Part shown: positions 49,356-61,337 of the stretch, piece by piece
Layout of the letters: each line of letters opens with the position of its first letter
How positions within the stretch are numbered: position 1 is the first letter of the stretch
DNA from: Pelomonas sp. CA6
GTDB lineage: Bacteria; Pseudomonadota; Gammaproteobacteria; Burkholderiales; Burkholderiaceae_C
Reading direction: 5' to 3'
Assembly: GCF_022549225.1 (NCBI RefSeq)
Contig: NZ_JAKZFD010000011.1
Coordinates: 62,001-126,000 of the forward strand
Length of the DNA: 64,000 bases
The notes under the pieces: model-generated
Seen by the model: only the letters and a program-made list of their open reading frames with translations
Databases searched by the model: none
What the model was told of the DNA's origin: nothing
Program-made: the position numbers and the translations under genes

Positions 49356-50633
49356 ATGCGCCGACCTCCCGCCTCCCCCCTGCCCCCTGGGCTGCTGCAA
49401 GGACTGACCCTGGCCCTGGGCCTGGGCCTGTGCATGCTGCCGGCCGGCACGCGTGCCGAGCCGGCAGCGGCGAGCCTGGCGCAAGCGTTCGAGTCCGCCT
49501 GGCAGCAGCAGCCCGAAGCGCGCAGCGCGCAGGACCGGCGCCAGGCCGCCGCCGGCCGCCAGGCCCAGGCGCGGCGCTGGACGGCCCAGCCACCAGCGCT
49601 GCAGCTGTCGGCCAAGACCGACCGCTGGAGCCGCGACAGCGGCGCGCGCGAACAGGAGTTGGGCCTGTCACTGCCCCTGTGGCTGCCTGGCGAGCGCGAG
49701 CGCAGCATGGCGCTGGCCGACGCCGAGCGCCAGGGGCTGGACAGCCGCGAGGCCGCCGCGCGCTGGCGCCTGGCCGGCGAGCTGCGCGAGGCCTGGTGGA
49801 GCGTGCACAAGGCGCGCGCGGAGCTGGAGCTGGCACAGGCGCGCGAACAAAGCGCCGCCCGCCTGGCCGCCGATGTGGGCCGGCGCGTCGCGGCCGGCGA
49901 ACTGGCGCGCGCCGACCGCCTGCAGGCCGAGGGCGCGCATGCCGCCGCGCAGGCCGAGCAGGCACTGGCCCGGGCGACGGTGGTGCAGGCCGAACAGGCG
50001 CTGGCCGCGCTGACGCGCCAGCCCGTGCCGGCCGAACTGCCCGACCAGCCCGAGGCGCTGCCCGACGCCCAGTCCGAGCCCGCCGCGCCGGAGCTGCCCC
50101 CGCTGCATCCGCAGCTGCGCGAGCTGGACGACCGGCTCGCCAGCGCCGAGCGCGCGCGCGAGCTGACCCAGAGCCAGCGTCGCCCCAATCCCGAACTGAG
50201 CCTGAGCACCACGCGCGAGCGCGGCGCCTACGGCGACCGCTACGGGCAGAACCTCGGCCTGGCGCTGCGCATCCCCTTCGGCTCCGATGGCGAGCGCCAG
50301 AACCGCGAGTCGCTGGCCCAGGCCGAACAGCAGGAGGCGCGCGCAGCGCTGGAGCTGACGCGCCAGCGCCTGATCGGCGAGCTGGCCGCCGCGCGTGCGC
50401 GCCTCGCCGCGGCCCGGCTGGCCGAGCAGGCCGCCGGCCGGCGTGCCGAGCTGGCGCAGGCCACGCTGGGCTTCGTCGAAAAGTCCTTCCGCGCCGGCGA
50501 AACCGACCTGCCCGGCCGGCTGCGCGTCGAGCTGGAAGCCTTCGAGGCGCAGCGCCAGGCCCTGCTGGCACGCCTGGCGCTGAACCAGTCCATCTCGGCG
50601 CTCCACCAGGCCCTGGGCCTGCTGCCGCGCTGA
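49356..50633 (+). CDS. outer-membrane efflux channel of the RND metal pump (CzcC-like)
   Basis: A 425-residue TolC-type channel subunit: signal peptide (about 1-34), then two long helical OEP repeats full of Ala, Glu, Gln and Arg, with ELREAWWSVHKARAELELAQ and NPELSLSTTRERGAYGDRYG. It makes the outer-membrane exit of a CzcCBA-like tripartite pump. The ATG at 49356 gives the signal peptide; upstream in-frame extensions run through the promoter and were rejected. It leads a five-gene operon. Confidence 0.88.
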   Translation: MRRPPASPLPPGLLQGLTLALGLGLCMLPAGTRAEPAAASLAQAFESAWQQQPEARSAQDRRQAAAGRQAQARRWTAQPPALQLSAKTDRWSRDSGAREQELGLSLPLWLPGERERSMALADAERQGLDSREAAARWRLAGELREAWWSVHKARAELELAQAREQSAARLAADVGRRVAAGELARADRLQAEGAHAAAQAEQALARATVVQAEQALAALTRQPVPAELPDQPEALPDAQSEPAAPELPPLHPQLRELDDRLASAERARELTQSQRRPNPELSLSTTRERGAYGDRYGQNLGLALRIPFGSDGERQNRESLAQAEQQEARAALELTRQRLIGELAAARARLAAARLAEQAAGRRAELAQATLGFVEKSFRAGETDLPGRLRVELEAFEAQRQALLARLALNQSISALHQALGLLPR

Positions 50634-50676
50634 TGCGCCGATGCGAACCGCCCCTCTCCTTCTTCAGGACTTCCCC

Positions 50677-51246
50677 ATGACCCTGGACCCTTCCCGCAGC
50701 CGCCCCGTCGCCGGCTGGCTGCCCGCCCTCGGCCTGGCGCTGCTGCTGGGCCTGCTCGCCCCCACGGCCCGGGCCCACGAGGGCCACGGCGACGAAGCGC
50801 CCCCCGCGACGGCGGGGCGCGCGCTGCCGCGCTTCGCCGCCACATCCGAGCTGTTCGAGCTGGTCGGCGTGCTCGACGGCCAGCGCCTGACGCTCTACCT
50901 GGACCATGCCGCCGACAACGCGCCGGTGCGCGACGCCCAGCTGGAGCTGCAGCTGGGCTCGCGCAGCTTCAAGCCGCGCGCCGTCGGCGTCGGCGAGTTC
51001 GAACTGCAGCTGGACGCCCCGCTGGCCGAGGGCAGCCATGCGCTCAACGCCACGGTACGCACCGCGCAGGACAGCGACCTGCTCGCCGCCGAACTGGACC
51101 TGCACGAGGACGCCCATGCCGAAGCCGCCACGGGCGGTGGCCCGCGCCGCCTGGCGCTGTGGGGCGGCGCGCTGGCCGGCGCCGCGCTGCTGGCGGCCCT
51201 GCTCCTGACGCTCGCGCGCCGCCTGCGCGCCAAGAACAACGCCTGA
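50677..51246 (+). CDS. membrane-anchored periplasmic protein of the metal efflux operon
   Basis: A 189-residue protein with a signal sequence (about 8-31), a His-rich start of the mature chain (HEGHGDE), an Ig-like beta domain (about 55-140; ELQLGSRSFKPRAVGVGEFE) and a C-terminal membrane helix (about 158-180) with basic end. It was not recognised as a named family; the architecture resembles the N-terminal extra domain of some CzcB adaptors placed on its own protein. It may hand metal to the adaptor. An ATG at 50641 is an alternative start. Confidence 0.65.
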   Translation: MTLDPSRSRPVAGWLPALGLALLLGLLAPTARAHEGHGDEAPPATAGRALPRFAATSELFELVGVLDGQRLTLYLDHAADNAPVRDAQLELQLGSRSFKPRAVGVGEFELQLDAPLAEGSHALNATVRTAQDSDLLAAELDLHEDAHAEAATGGGPRRLALWGGALAGAALLAALLLTLARRLRAKNNA

Positions 51247-51248
51247 TC

Positions 51249-52391
51249 ATGCGCAGATTCCTCCTTTCTTCCTTCGCCGCCACGCCGCGCCCGACCGCCG
51301 CGCTGCTGACCCTGGTCCTGCTGCTGGGCGCCGGGCCGGCGCAGGCCGGCCCCGGGCACGACCATGGCGACGCACCGCCGCCGGTGAGCGCGCAGGGGCC
51401 GCAGCGCCTGCCCGATGGCGCGGTCTTTCTGCCCAAGCCGGCCCAGCGCCAGATGGGCGTGCGCACCGTCGAGGCGCGCACGCGCCAGCTGCCGCGCGCG
51501 CTGGAGCTCAACGGCCAGGTGCTGATGGACCCCAACGCGGGCGGCAAGGTCCAGCCCATGAACGCCGGCCGGCTGGAGCCGGGGCCGCGCGGCATCCCCG
51601 GCGTGGGCCAGGCGGTGCGCAAAGGCGAGGTGCTGGCCTATGTGCAGTCCAGCGCCGGCAGCCTGGAGCGCGCCGGGCAGCAGGCGCAGCTGGCCGAGCT
51701 GCGCGCCGCGCAAGACCTGGCACGCAAGCGCCTGGCGCGCCTGCGCGAACTGGCCGACACCGTGCCGCGCAAGGACATCGAGGCGCTGGAGAGCGAGCTG
51801 GCCGGGCTGGACGGCCGCGTGCGCGCGGTCGGCACCGGACTGGCGGCGCGTGAGGCCCTGGTGGCGCCCGTCAGCGGCGTGATCGCGTCGGCCCAGGCGG
51901 TGGCCGGACAGGTGGTGGACGCGCGCGAGCTGGTGTTCGAGGTGGTGGATCCGCGCCGCCTGCGCGTCGAGGCGCTGGCCTACGACGCCACGGTGGCGCA
52001 GGACATCGCCGGCGCCCATGTGCCGCTGCCCGATGGCGGGCAGATCCCGCTGACGCTGATCGGCGCGGCGCGCAGCCTGCGCGCGCAGGCCCTGCCCATC
52101 AGCTTCCAGGCCCGTGGCGATCACCTCGCCGCGCTCGCCGTGGGCCAGCCGGTGCGGGTGGTGGTGCAGACGCGCAGCCAGGTCTCCGGCATCCCGGTGC
52201 CGGCCGCCGCGCTGATGAAGAACCCGTCCAACCAGAACGTGGTCTGGGTGAAGACCGCGGCCGAGCGCTTCGAGCCGCGCGTGGTCATGGTGCAGCCGCT
52301 GGACGGCAGCCAGGTCAGCATCGCCTCCGGCCTCAAGGACGGCGAGCGCGTCGTCACCCAGGGTGCCGGCCTGGTCAACCAGGTCCGCTGA
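51249..52391 (+). CDS. periplasmic adaptor of the RND metal pump (CzcB/CusB-like)
   Basis: The 380-residue membrane-fusion protein has a signal peptide (about 1-30), HDHGD metal-binding start, lipoyl half-motifs (GVGQAVRKGEVLAYVQS and VAPVSGVIASAQAVAGQVVD), a short helical hairpin between them and a beta-barrel with LAVGQPVRVVVQTRSQ. It connects inner-membrane pump and outer-membrane channel. It begins two bases after the preceding stop. Confidence 0.9.
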   Translation: MRRFLLSSFAATPRPTAALLTLVLLLGAGPAQAGPGHDHGDAPPPVSAQGPQRLPDGAVFLPKPAQRQMGVRTVEARTRQLPRALELNGQVLMDPNAGGKVQPMNAGRLEPGPRGIPGVGQAVRKGEVLAYVQSSAGSLERAGQQAQLAELRAAQDLARKRLARLRELADTVPRKDIEALESELAGLDGRVRAVGTGLAAREALVAPVSGVIASAQAVAGQVVDARELVFEVVDPRRLRVEALAYDATVAQDIAGAHVPLPDGGQIPLTLIGAARSLRAQALPISFQARGDHLAALAVGQPVRVVVQTRSQVSGIPVPAAALMKNPSNQNVVWVKTAAERFEPRVVMVQPLDGSQVSIASGLKDGERVVTQGAGLVNQVR

Positions 52392-52415
52392 ACGCGCAGC
52401 ACGGAAGACCCGACC

Positions 52416-55535
<3,120 letters not shown>

Positions 55536-55566
55536 GCCCCACCCATTCCACGATCAAGGAGGACCC

Positions 55567-55977
55567 ATGACGACGACCCATTCCCCACGCGCGCGGCTGG
55601 CGGCCACGCTGTTGGCGCTGTCCGGCCTGGCCGGTGCCGCGCAGGCGGCCGACGGGCACGACCATGCCCATGCGCACACGCCGCTGCAGGGCGGCGTGGT
55701 GGTCGAGGCCGCGGACCTGGACTTCGAGCTGGTTGCCCAGTCCGCGCCGGTGCGCCTGCATGTGCGCGACCACGGCCGTCCGCTCTCGCTGCAGGGCGCC
55801 AGTGCCCGGCTGACCGTGCTCAGCGGTGCCGACAAGCGCGAGCTGCAGCTGCAGCCCGTCGGCGACCGGCTGGAGGCCGGTGCCGGCAGTGCCCGGCTCG
55901 CGCCGGGCAGCAAGGTCATTGCCCAGGTCACGCTGCCGGGGCGCAAGCCGGTGCAGGTCCGCTTCGTCGTGCGCTGA
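55567..55977 (+). CDS. small periplasmic His-rich protein of the efflux operon
   Basis: A 136-residue protein with signal peptide (about 1-27), the metal-binding motif GHDHAHAHT at the start of the mature part and a beta-rich domain (LDFELVAQSAPVRLHVRDHG). It starts 31 bases after the pump gene behind AAGGAGG. Its placement suggests a periplasmic metal carrier or sponge for the pump; no named family was recognised. Confidence 0.72.
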   Translation: MTTTHSPRARLAATLLALSGLAGAAQAADGHDHAHAHTPLQGGVVVEAADLDFELVAQSAPVRLHVRDHGRPLSLQGASARLTVLSGADKRELQLQPVGDRLEAGAGSARLAPGSKVIAQVTLPGRKPVQVRFVVR

Positions 55978-56105
55978 AGGCCGGGCCGCGCGCCCATAGC
56001 GGCGCTGTCGCGGTTTTGCCGCGTCGCGGCCGCGCGCTGCGGTGATACTTCCGCTGTCCAGAGAAGACACCGGGCCGTCCGGCTGTCTGGCAACGGAGGA
56101 ATCCC

Positions 56106-56717
56106 ATGAACAAGACCCCGACCGCGCTGCTCGGCGCCGCCCTGCTGGCGGCCGCTGGCGCGCTGACCGCCCTGCCCGCGCTGGCGCAAGGCGGGCTGCA
56201 AGCCACCGCCAAGACCCAGGTGCGCCAGTCCGACGACCGCATCACCACCTCGGTGCAGCTGGAAACCAAGGGCAAGGTGCTGGCCGTGCACAAGAAGCGC
56301 CGCAGCCTGACGCTGGAGCAGGAGAACGGCGAGCGCGTGATGCTGGGCGTGGGCCGCGAACTGGGCGATCTGTCCGCCGTGAAGCCTGGCGACATGATCA
56401 GCGTCCGCTACACCGAACGCCTGACGCTCAAGCTGCACAAGGGCAGCGCCGGCGTGCGCGAGAAGGTGGAGAGCCTGGCGAGCACCGACCCCGCGTCGGC
56501 GGCCGGTGGCGCGCGCACCGTGGAGCGCACCCGCGACCTCTACGACGTGGTGGCCAAGGACGATGCCACGCACACCATCACGCTGCGCGGCGTCAAGGGC
56601 AACATCGAGCGCAAGGTGGACGATCCCAAGCGCTACGCCCAGGTCGCCGTCGGCGACCAGGTGGAGGTGCTGCTGAGCAAGGGGCTGGCGCTGACGCTGG
56701 CGCCGCAGCAGCCCTGA
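56106..56717 (+). CDS. conserved periplasmic protein of unknown function
   Basis: The 203-residue protein has a signal peptide (about 1-28, cut after ALA). Two similar beta-barrel-like halves follow, with KVLAVHKKRRSLTLEQENGE and YDVVAKDDATHTITLRGVKG; both read as small OB-type units (internal duplication). It ends with VAVGDQVEVLLSKGLALTL. It stands 128 bases after the efflux operon and may be separately transcribed. Function unknown; metal binding is not evident (few His, no Cys). Confidence 0.7.
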   Translation: MNKTPTALLGAALLAAAGALTALPALAQGGLQATAKTQVRQSDDRITTSVQLETKGKVLAVHKKRRSLTLEQENGERVMLGVGRELGDLSAVKPGDMISVRYTERLTLKLHKGSAGVREKVESLASTDPASAAGGARTVERTRDLYDVVAKDDATHTITLRGVKGNIERKVDDPKRYAQVAVGDQVEVLLSKGLALTLAPQQP

Positions 56718-56724
56718 ACGGGGC

Positions 56725-56988
56725 TCAGGCCAGCGCTTGGGCGCTGGTTTGCTCGTCGATGGCGACGGCGGGATCGGGATCGATCTCGCTGTCGTCGATC
56801 CACTGGTCGTAGCCTTCCAGCTCCGCATTGGCGCTGTGCGCGATCAGCGGCTTGTCCAGCGGACGGCAGATGCGCCGCTGCAGACGCGCCAGGCGCTGCG
56901 AGCAGGCGGCGTCGCGGGCGACGCGCTCCGGATCGAGCAGCATCGCGAACGGGTTGGCGACGAAGTACTCCTGGCGGGCTTGCGACAT
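56725..56988 (-). CDS. small uncharacterised protein
   Basis: An 87-residue, acidic-ended protein beginning MSQARQEYFVANPFAMLLDP and with a Cys-containing RDAACSQRLARLQRRICRPL segment. I know no function. It has no signal peptide or membrane helix. The ATG at 56988 is preceded by AGGGAG at a suitable distance. It converges with the periplasmic gene (7 bases between). An upstream in-frame extension runs through repeat DNA and was rejected. Confidence 0.6.
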   Translation of the reverse strand: MSQARQEYFVANPFAMLLDPERVARDAACSQRLARLQRRICRPLDKPLIAHSANAELEGYDQWIDDSEIDPDPAVAIDEQTSAQALA

Positions 56989-57147
56989 CGTGAACTCCCT
57001 GAAGAGGTGGGGATGGGTCCACTGTAGGGAGGGTCGGGGGGCGCTCCTAGTCGGGCGGGGGACAAATGGCGTGTCGGAGGAATTCCTAGGGGTTGTCGGG
57101 GGGCGGGGGAATTGCTGCTTGAGCGGGTTGCTGCTGGTGATGGTCCC

Positions 57148-57186
57148 TGGTGTTGGCCCGTGGTGTTGGCCCGTGGTGTTGGCCCG
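57148..57186. repeat. 13-base tandem repeat (3 copies)
   Basis: Three perfect copies of TGGTGTTGGCCCG followed by a broken fourth (TGGTGTTTTTG). It sits at the end of dispersed repeat copy C and matches the AACACCACGGGCC-type tail of copies A and B. Confidence 0.85.
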
Positions 57187-57425
57187 TGGTGTTTTTGAAG
57201 GTCTGCGCAGGGCGCAGAGCCCGCCGGGTCCCGCCCCGGCAGGCGGGTAACTTTTCCTGCGGGCCCAGGAAAAGTCACCAAAAGGAGGGCCTGAAATGCG
57301 ATTTGACCGAGGCCTGCGCTTCGCACTGAGTCCTGGCCCGACGACCATCGGGGCGGCTCCACCGCTCAGGATGTAAGTCGCTCGCCGGGTACGGCTCGAC
57401 TCCACATCGGGCCTCGTGCCCGGGC
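57161..57425 (-). repeat. dispersed intergenic repeat, copy C (inverted)
   Basis: This copy is on the opposite strand from A and B. It includes ACTTTTCCTG-N6-CAGGAAAAGT (57250-57275) and the same flanking core; the 57426-57560 stretch also matches, inverted, the modules at 43558-43690. A and C together therefore flank the metal-resistance island as inverted repeats. Confidence 0.75.
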
Positions 57426-57793
57426 TCGCTACCCACACAAGTCTTGCCGACGCTTGCGGCTCAAAGCCGCGAGCATCGGCGCCCCTGGGGGGCTGCCCAG
57501 CGGTTCCGCTGGGCTTGGGGGTGTTTCGGGCCGAGCGCCGGGCCGCCCCAAGCCGGCCCACTTGGCGATGCGGGCGGCTCAATGCCGGCCGCATCGGCGC
57601 CCCCTCGGGGGACCGGCCAGGGTACTCCCTGGACGAGGGGCTGCATTCCAGAGCCGCCCCAAGCCGGCCCAAGCCGGCCCACCAGCTGATGCGGGCGGCT
57701 CAACGCCGGCCGCATCGGCGCCCCCTCCGGGGGCCGACCAAGGTACTCCTTGGGCGGGGGGACCAATTCAGGCGGGGGGGGCCCCATCCAGGC
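57426..57793. repeat. hairpin modules with two tandem imperfect copies
   Basis: No gene is present. The 57441-57560 part repeats (inverted) 43558-43690. Then two imperfect direct copies of about 110 bases follow (about 57566-57679 and 57683-57790). Each holds a GATGCGG...CCGCATC-type dyad and a hairpin with TACT loop: CCAGGG/CCCTGG at 57617-57632 and CCAAGG/CCTTGG at 57738-57753. The paired base change keeps the stem. Confidence 0.65.
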
Positions 57794-58468
57794 CTATTTG
57801 AGTTTGGCGGCCAACCCCTCGCGCCCCGCCTTGCGCGCGAAGTCGGCGGCGCTCAGGCCTTGTTCGTTGCGCAGCGAGGCGTCGGCGCCGGCGGCGAGCA
57901 GGATTTCGGCGGAGGTGATGCCGCCGTAGCCGGCCGCGAGCATCAGCGGCGTGCTGCCGTTGGGCGAGCGCGCGTTGATCGCGGCGCCCTGCTGCACGAG
58001 CCAGCGCACGACGGCCGGCTCGGGCCCGGAAGCGGCGTAGTGCAGCGCGGACCAGCCCGGTTCGTTGACCAGCGCGCCCCGCATCACCAGGGCCTGCACC
58101 CAGTCCAGCCGGCCTTTGATCGCGGCCAGCATCAAGGGGGTCTCGCCGGCCTGGTTGATGGCGTTGACGTCGGTGCCGGGATGCTTCAGCAAGGCTTCGA
58201 CAGCGCCGCCGGATTCTTCGATCAGCGCCACGTGCAGCGCCGTGTTGCCCTTGGCATCGCGGCCGTTGGGATCGGCCCCGCCCAGCATCAGCGACATGAT
58301 GCCGCGCCCATGATCCATGCGCGCCGCCTCGTGCAAAGGCCCGCCTGGTCCGACCGGCACGCCCGCGCCCTGGGTCGGGGCCTGGGCCTGGGCTTGCGCC
58401 GATAGTCCCGTCAGCAGGAGCGCGCTCAGCGCGAGGACCGCCGCCGCGCCCAGGACGGCCGGCTTCAT
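57794..58468 (-). CDS. ankyrin-repeat periplasmic protein
   Basis: The 224-residue protein has a signal peptide (about 1-27) and four to five ankyrin repeats (DAKGNTALHVALIEESGGAV, QAGETPLMLAAIKGRLDWVQ, PGWSALHYAASGPEPAVVRW, NGSTPLMLAAGYGGITSAEI, ending NEQGLSAADFARKAGREG). Ankyrins bind proteins; the partner is unknown. It overlaps tatD by four bases (ATGA) and is the last gene of the mltG-to-tatD string, where an ankyrin gene is commonly seen in Burkholderiales. Confidence 0.88.
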   Translation of the reverse strand: MKPAVLGAAAVLALSALLLTGLSAQAQAQAPTQGAGVPVGPGGPLHEAARMDHGRGIMSLMLGGADPNGRDAKGNTALHVALIEESGGAVEALLKHPGTDVNAINQAGETPLMLAAIKGRLDWVQALVMRGALVNEPGWSALHYAASGPEPAVVRWLVQQGAAINARSPNGSTPLMLAAGYGGITSAEILLAAGADASLRNEQGLSAADFARKAGREGLAAKLK

Positions 58469-59244
58469 GGCGTCAGCCCGAACAGGCGCCGCGTGTTGTC
58501 GCTGCATTGGCGCGCGATGGTCTCCAGCGTCACGCCGCGCAGCTCGGCCAGTTGGGCCGCCACATGCGGCACATAGGCCGGCTGGTTGAGCTTGCCGCGG
58601 TAAGGCACCGGGGCCAGGTAGGGGCTGTCGGTCTCGATCAGGATGCGGTCGACCGGCAGGGCCCGCGCGACCTCGCGCAGATCGGCCGCATTCTTGAAGG
58701 TCAGGATGCCCGAAAAGGAAATCGAAAAGCCCAGGTCCAGCGCGGCCCGCGCCACCTCCAGCGTCTCGGTGAAGCAGTGCATCACGCCGCCGACCGCGTC
58801 GGCCCCCTCCTCGCGCAGCAGCCTCAGGGTGTCGGCGCTGCTGGAACGCGTGTGCACCACCAGCGGCTTGCCGGCGCGCCGGGCGGCGCGGATGTGGGTG
58901 CGGAAGCGCTCGCGCTGCCATTCCATCTGCGCCAGCGTGCGCTCGCCCAGCCGGTAGTAGTCCAGCCCGGTCTCGCCAATGGCCACAACCTTGGGTTCGG
59001 CCGCCGCGCTCACCAGTTCGTCCTCGCTGGGCTCGTGCACATCCTCGTTGTCGGGATGCACGCCCACGGTGGCGAACAGTGGCGCATGCGCGCGCGCCAG
59101 CTCGCGCACCGCGGGGAACTCCTCCATCGTGGTGCAGATGCAGATGGCCTGCTCCACCCGCGCGGCCTGCATGGCCTCCAGCAGTTCGGGCAGGCGCTCG
59201 CGCAGCTCGGGAAAACTCAGATGGCAGTGGGAATCGATGAACAT
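58465..59244 (-). CDS. tatD: TatD-family metal-dependent hydrolase
   Basis: A 259-residue TIM-barrel hydrolase (DNase/deoxyribonuclease family). Metal ligands are evident: His7 and His9 in IDSHCHLSF, Glu in AIGETGLDYY, His in LVVHTRSS, His in GGVMHCFTE and Asp in LIETDSPYLAP. The ATG at 59244 gives the normal N-terminus. It follows the pilZ gene by 37 bases and is coupled to the ankyrin gene. Confidence 0.94.
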   Translation of the reverse strand: MFIDSHCHLSFPELRERLPELLEAMQAARVEQAICICTTMEEFPAVRELARAHAPLFATVGVHPDNEDVHEPSEDELVSAAAEPKVVAIGETGLDYYRLGERTLAQMEWQRERFRTHIRAARRAGKPLVVHTRSSSADTLRLLREEGADAVGGVMHCFTETLEVARAALDLGFSISFSGILTFKNAADLREVARALPVDRILIETDSPYLAPVPYRGKLNQPAYVPHVAAQLAELRGVTLETIARQCSDNTRRLFGLTP

Positions 59245-59281
59245 AGGCGCAGCGCCCCGGCTTGGGGGCGCCCTGGGGAAC

Positions 59282-59659
59282 TCAAAGCGTCTGGGTCGGC
59301 TTGGCGGAGGAGATTGCAGTGCCCAGCAACTCCTCGATGCGCAGCTTGAGCAAACGCGTCTTCTCATCGCCGGGAAAGCGCACGCCCACCCCCTGGGTAC
59401 GGCCGCCGGAGGCATTGGCCGGCGTGAGCCAGCCCACCTTGCCGGCCACCGGGTAGCGCTGCGGGTCGTCCGGCAGCGACATCAACAGGTAGATGTCCTC
59501 GCCCAGCCGGTAGTCGCGCGCGGTGGGCACGAACACGCCACCGTCGCTGAAGGCGGGGATATAGGCCGCGTACAGCGCGGACTTTTCCTTGAACACCAGC
59601 TGGATCACGCTGGGCCGGTGCGACGCGGCGGGCACGGCGGCGGTCTTGGGATCGGTCAT
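59282..59659 (-). CDS. pilZ: PilZ-domain protein (type IV pilus type)
   Basis: The 125-residue protein has one PilZ domain (SVIQLVFKEKSALYAAYIPA, GGVFVPT, GEDIYLLMSLPDDPQRYPVA, GVGVRFPGDE). The RxxxR motif that binds c-di-GMP is not evident, as in the PilZ protein of type IV pili, which works through PilB/FimX. Its place between holB and tatD is the usual one in beta- and gammaproteobacteria. Confidence 0.9.
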   Translation of the reverse strand: MTDPKTAAVPAASHRPSVIQLVFKEKSALYAAYIPAFSDGGVFVPTARDYRLGEDIYLLMSLPDDPQRYPVAGKVGWLTPANASGGRTQGVGVRFPGDEKTRLLKLRIEELLGTAISSAKPTQTL

Positions 59660-59675
59660 GATCCGCCCAGTTTAC

Positions 59676-60719
59676 TCACCTGGCCGGACGCATGGCCTGC
59701 CGACCCTGGGCCACGAGCGACTCGAGCAGCAGCCCGGCGTTGAGCGGGTGCTCGGCATGGCGGGCATGTTGGCGCAGCTGGCCCTCCCATTGCAGCAGCG
59801 CGTCGCGCACCAGGCGGCGCGTGGGCAGCGCCTCGCGCGGGAAGAAAGCCGGAGGCGCTCCATGCTCCAGACGCAGCAGATCGTTGACCAGGCGCTGCAG
59901 CGCCGAGATCGCGCGCGGCACCGGCCAGTCGCTCAGCGCGGCGGCCTCGCCGCGCGCGACGCGCCGCGGCAGTTCCTTCCAGCTCTGCGCGGCCACGCCG
60001 TCCTCGCTCCAGCGCAGCGCCTCCTGCGGCCGGCCGCCGGTGGCGTCCAGCAGCACCGCGGCTTCGTCGGCGTCGGCGCCCACGCCCTGCTGGTGCAGCC
60101 ATTGCAGCGCCAGCTCGCGCGGCGGCAAATGCAGCGCGATCGGCTGGCAGCGGCTGCGTATGGTGGGCAGCAGTTGCTCGGGCGCGCTGCAGGACAGCGC
60201 GAAGCGCAAGAGCCCGGCGGGCTCCTCCAGGGTCTTCAGCAGCGCGTTGGCGGCCACCGTGTTGAGCGCCTCCGCCGGGTGGATCACGACCACCTTGGCG
60301 CGCCCGCGCGCGGCGCTGGTCTGCGCGAAGGCCAGCATCTGGCGCACCGCCTCGACCTTGATCTCGCGGCTGGGCTTGGCCTTGCTGGCCTTGCCGCCCT
60401 TGGGCTCGGCCTCGCCGTCGCCCTCGCCTTCCAGTCCCAGCTGCTCGCGCAGCGCGTCGGGCACGAGCAGCATGAAGTCGGGATGCGAGCCCGCGTCCAG
60501 CAGATGGCAGCTGGGGCAATGGCCGCAGGCCGGCTCCGGCTGGGTGGCGGCTTGGGGGCGCGGGGCTTCGCACAGCCAGGCACGCGCCAGCTGCAGCGCC
60601 AGCTCCAGCTGGCCGACGCCGGCCGGCCCCTGCAGCAGCAGCGCATGGCTGCGCCCCTGGCTCAGCGCCTGTGCCAGCGGCTGGGCCAGCCAGGGCAGCA
60701 GCTCGGTCTTGCTCACCAT
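59676..60719 (-). CDS. holB: DNA polymerase III subunit delta prime
   Basis: A 347-residue clamp-loader subunit. The N-terminus shows a degenerate Walker A ([11 protein letters not shown], without the Lys, as usual for delta prime), a zinc motif around [38 protein letters not shown] followed by TLEEP, and SRCQPI. It overlaps the tmk stop by seven bases; the usual tmk-holB order is kept. Confidence 0.93.
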   Translation of the reverse strand: MVSKTELLPWLAQPLAQALSQGRSHALLLQGPAGVGQLELALQLARAWLCEAPRPQAATQPEPACGHCPSCHLLDAGSHPDFMLLVPDALREQLGLEGEGDGEAEPKGGKASKAKPSREIKVEAVRQMLAFAQTSAARGRAKVVVIHPAEALNTVAANALLKTLEEPAGLLRFALSCSAPEQLLPTIRSRCQPIALHLPPRELALQWLHQQGVGADADEAAVLLDATGGRPQEALRWSEDGVAAQSWKELPRRVARGEAAALSDWPVPRAISALQRLVNDLLRLEHGAPPAFFPREALPTRRLVRDALLQWEGQLRQHARHAEHPLNAGLLLESLVAQGRQAMRPAR

Positions 60720-61333
60720 GCGCGCCGCTCCAGCTCCGCCTGGACGCGCGCCCAGACCTCGTCCACGCTGCCCGATGCGTCGATGCGCACGATGCGCTGC
60801 GGTGCGGCCTCGGCGCGGCGCGCGTAGGCGGCGCGCACGCGGGCGAAAAAGTCCAGGTCCTGCTGCTCCAGCCGGTCGGCGGCGCGCGCGCCGGCGCGGC
60901 GCGCGGCGGCGATCCGCGGTTCGACGTCGAACCACAGCGTCAGGTCGGGCTGGCGGCCGTCCAGCACCCAGGATTCGAGGGTCAGCAAGCGGGCCCAGTC
61001 CATGCCGCGACCGCCGCCCTGGTAGGCGAAGCTGGCATCGGCGAAGCGGTCGCAGAGCACACTGCGACCCGCGTCCAGCGCCGGCGCGATCACGCGGCGC
61101 AAATGGTCGCGCCGCGCGGCGAACACCATCAGGGCCTCGGTGAGGCCGTCCATGTCCTCGCCCAGGAAGAGCGCGCGCAGCGACTCGGCCAGCGGCGTGC
61201 CGCCGGGCTCGCGGGTCAGCACCGGGTCCTCGCCCCGGTCGCGGAAGAAGGCCGCCAGCCGCGCCACATGGGTGGACTTGCCCGCACCGTCGATGCCTTC
61301 AAAGGTGATGAATCTGCCGCTCGCGTCGGACAT
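60713..61333 (-). CDS. tmk: thymidylate kinase
   Basis: The 206-residue kinase phosphorylates dTMP to dTDP. P-loop [20 protein letters not shown], the DR(Y/F)-type [16 protein letters not shown] and LTLWFDVEP are thymidylate-kinase signatures. Length is normal. It follows mltG after only four bases and overlaps holB, so the genes form one operon. Confidence 0.95.
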   Translation of the reverse strand: MSDASGRFITFEGIDGAGKSTHVARLAAFFRDRGEDPVLTREPGGTPLAESLRALFLGEDMDGLTEALMVFAARRDHLRRVIAPALDAGRSVLCDRFADASFAYQGGGRGMDWARLLTLESWVLDGRQPDLTLWFDVEPRIAAARRAGARAADRLEQQDLDFFARVRAAYARRAEAAPQRIVRIDASGSVDEVWARVQAELERRAW

Positions 61334-61337
61334 GGGC

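Noticed and set aside
57148-57186. Tandem 13-mers considered as a CRISPR remnant
   Set aside because: The units abut without spacers and no cas genes are present.
56989-57672. Upstream extension of the 87-residue protein into repeat copy C
   Set aside because: The extension is repeat-derived; a ribosome site precedes the internal ATG at 56988.
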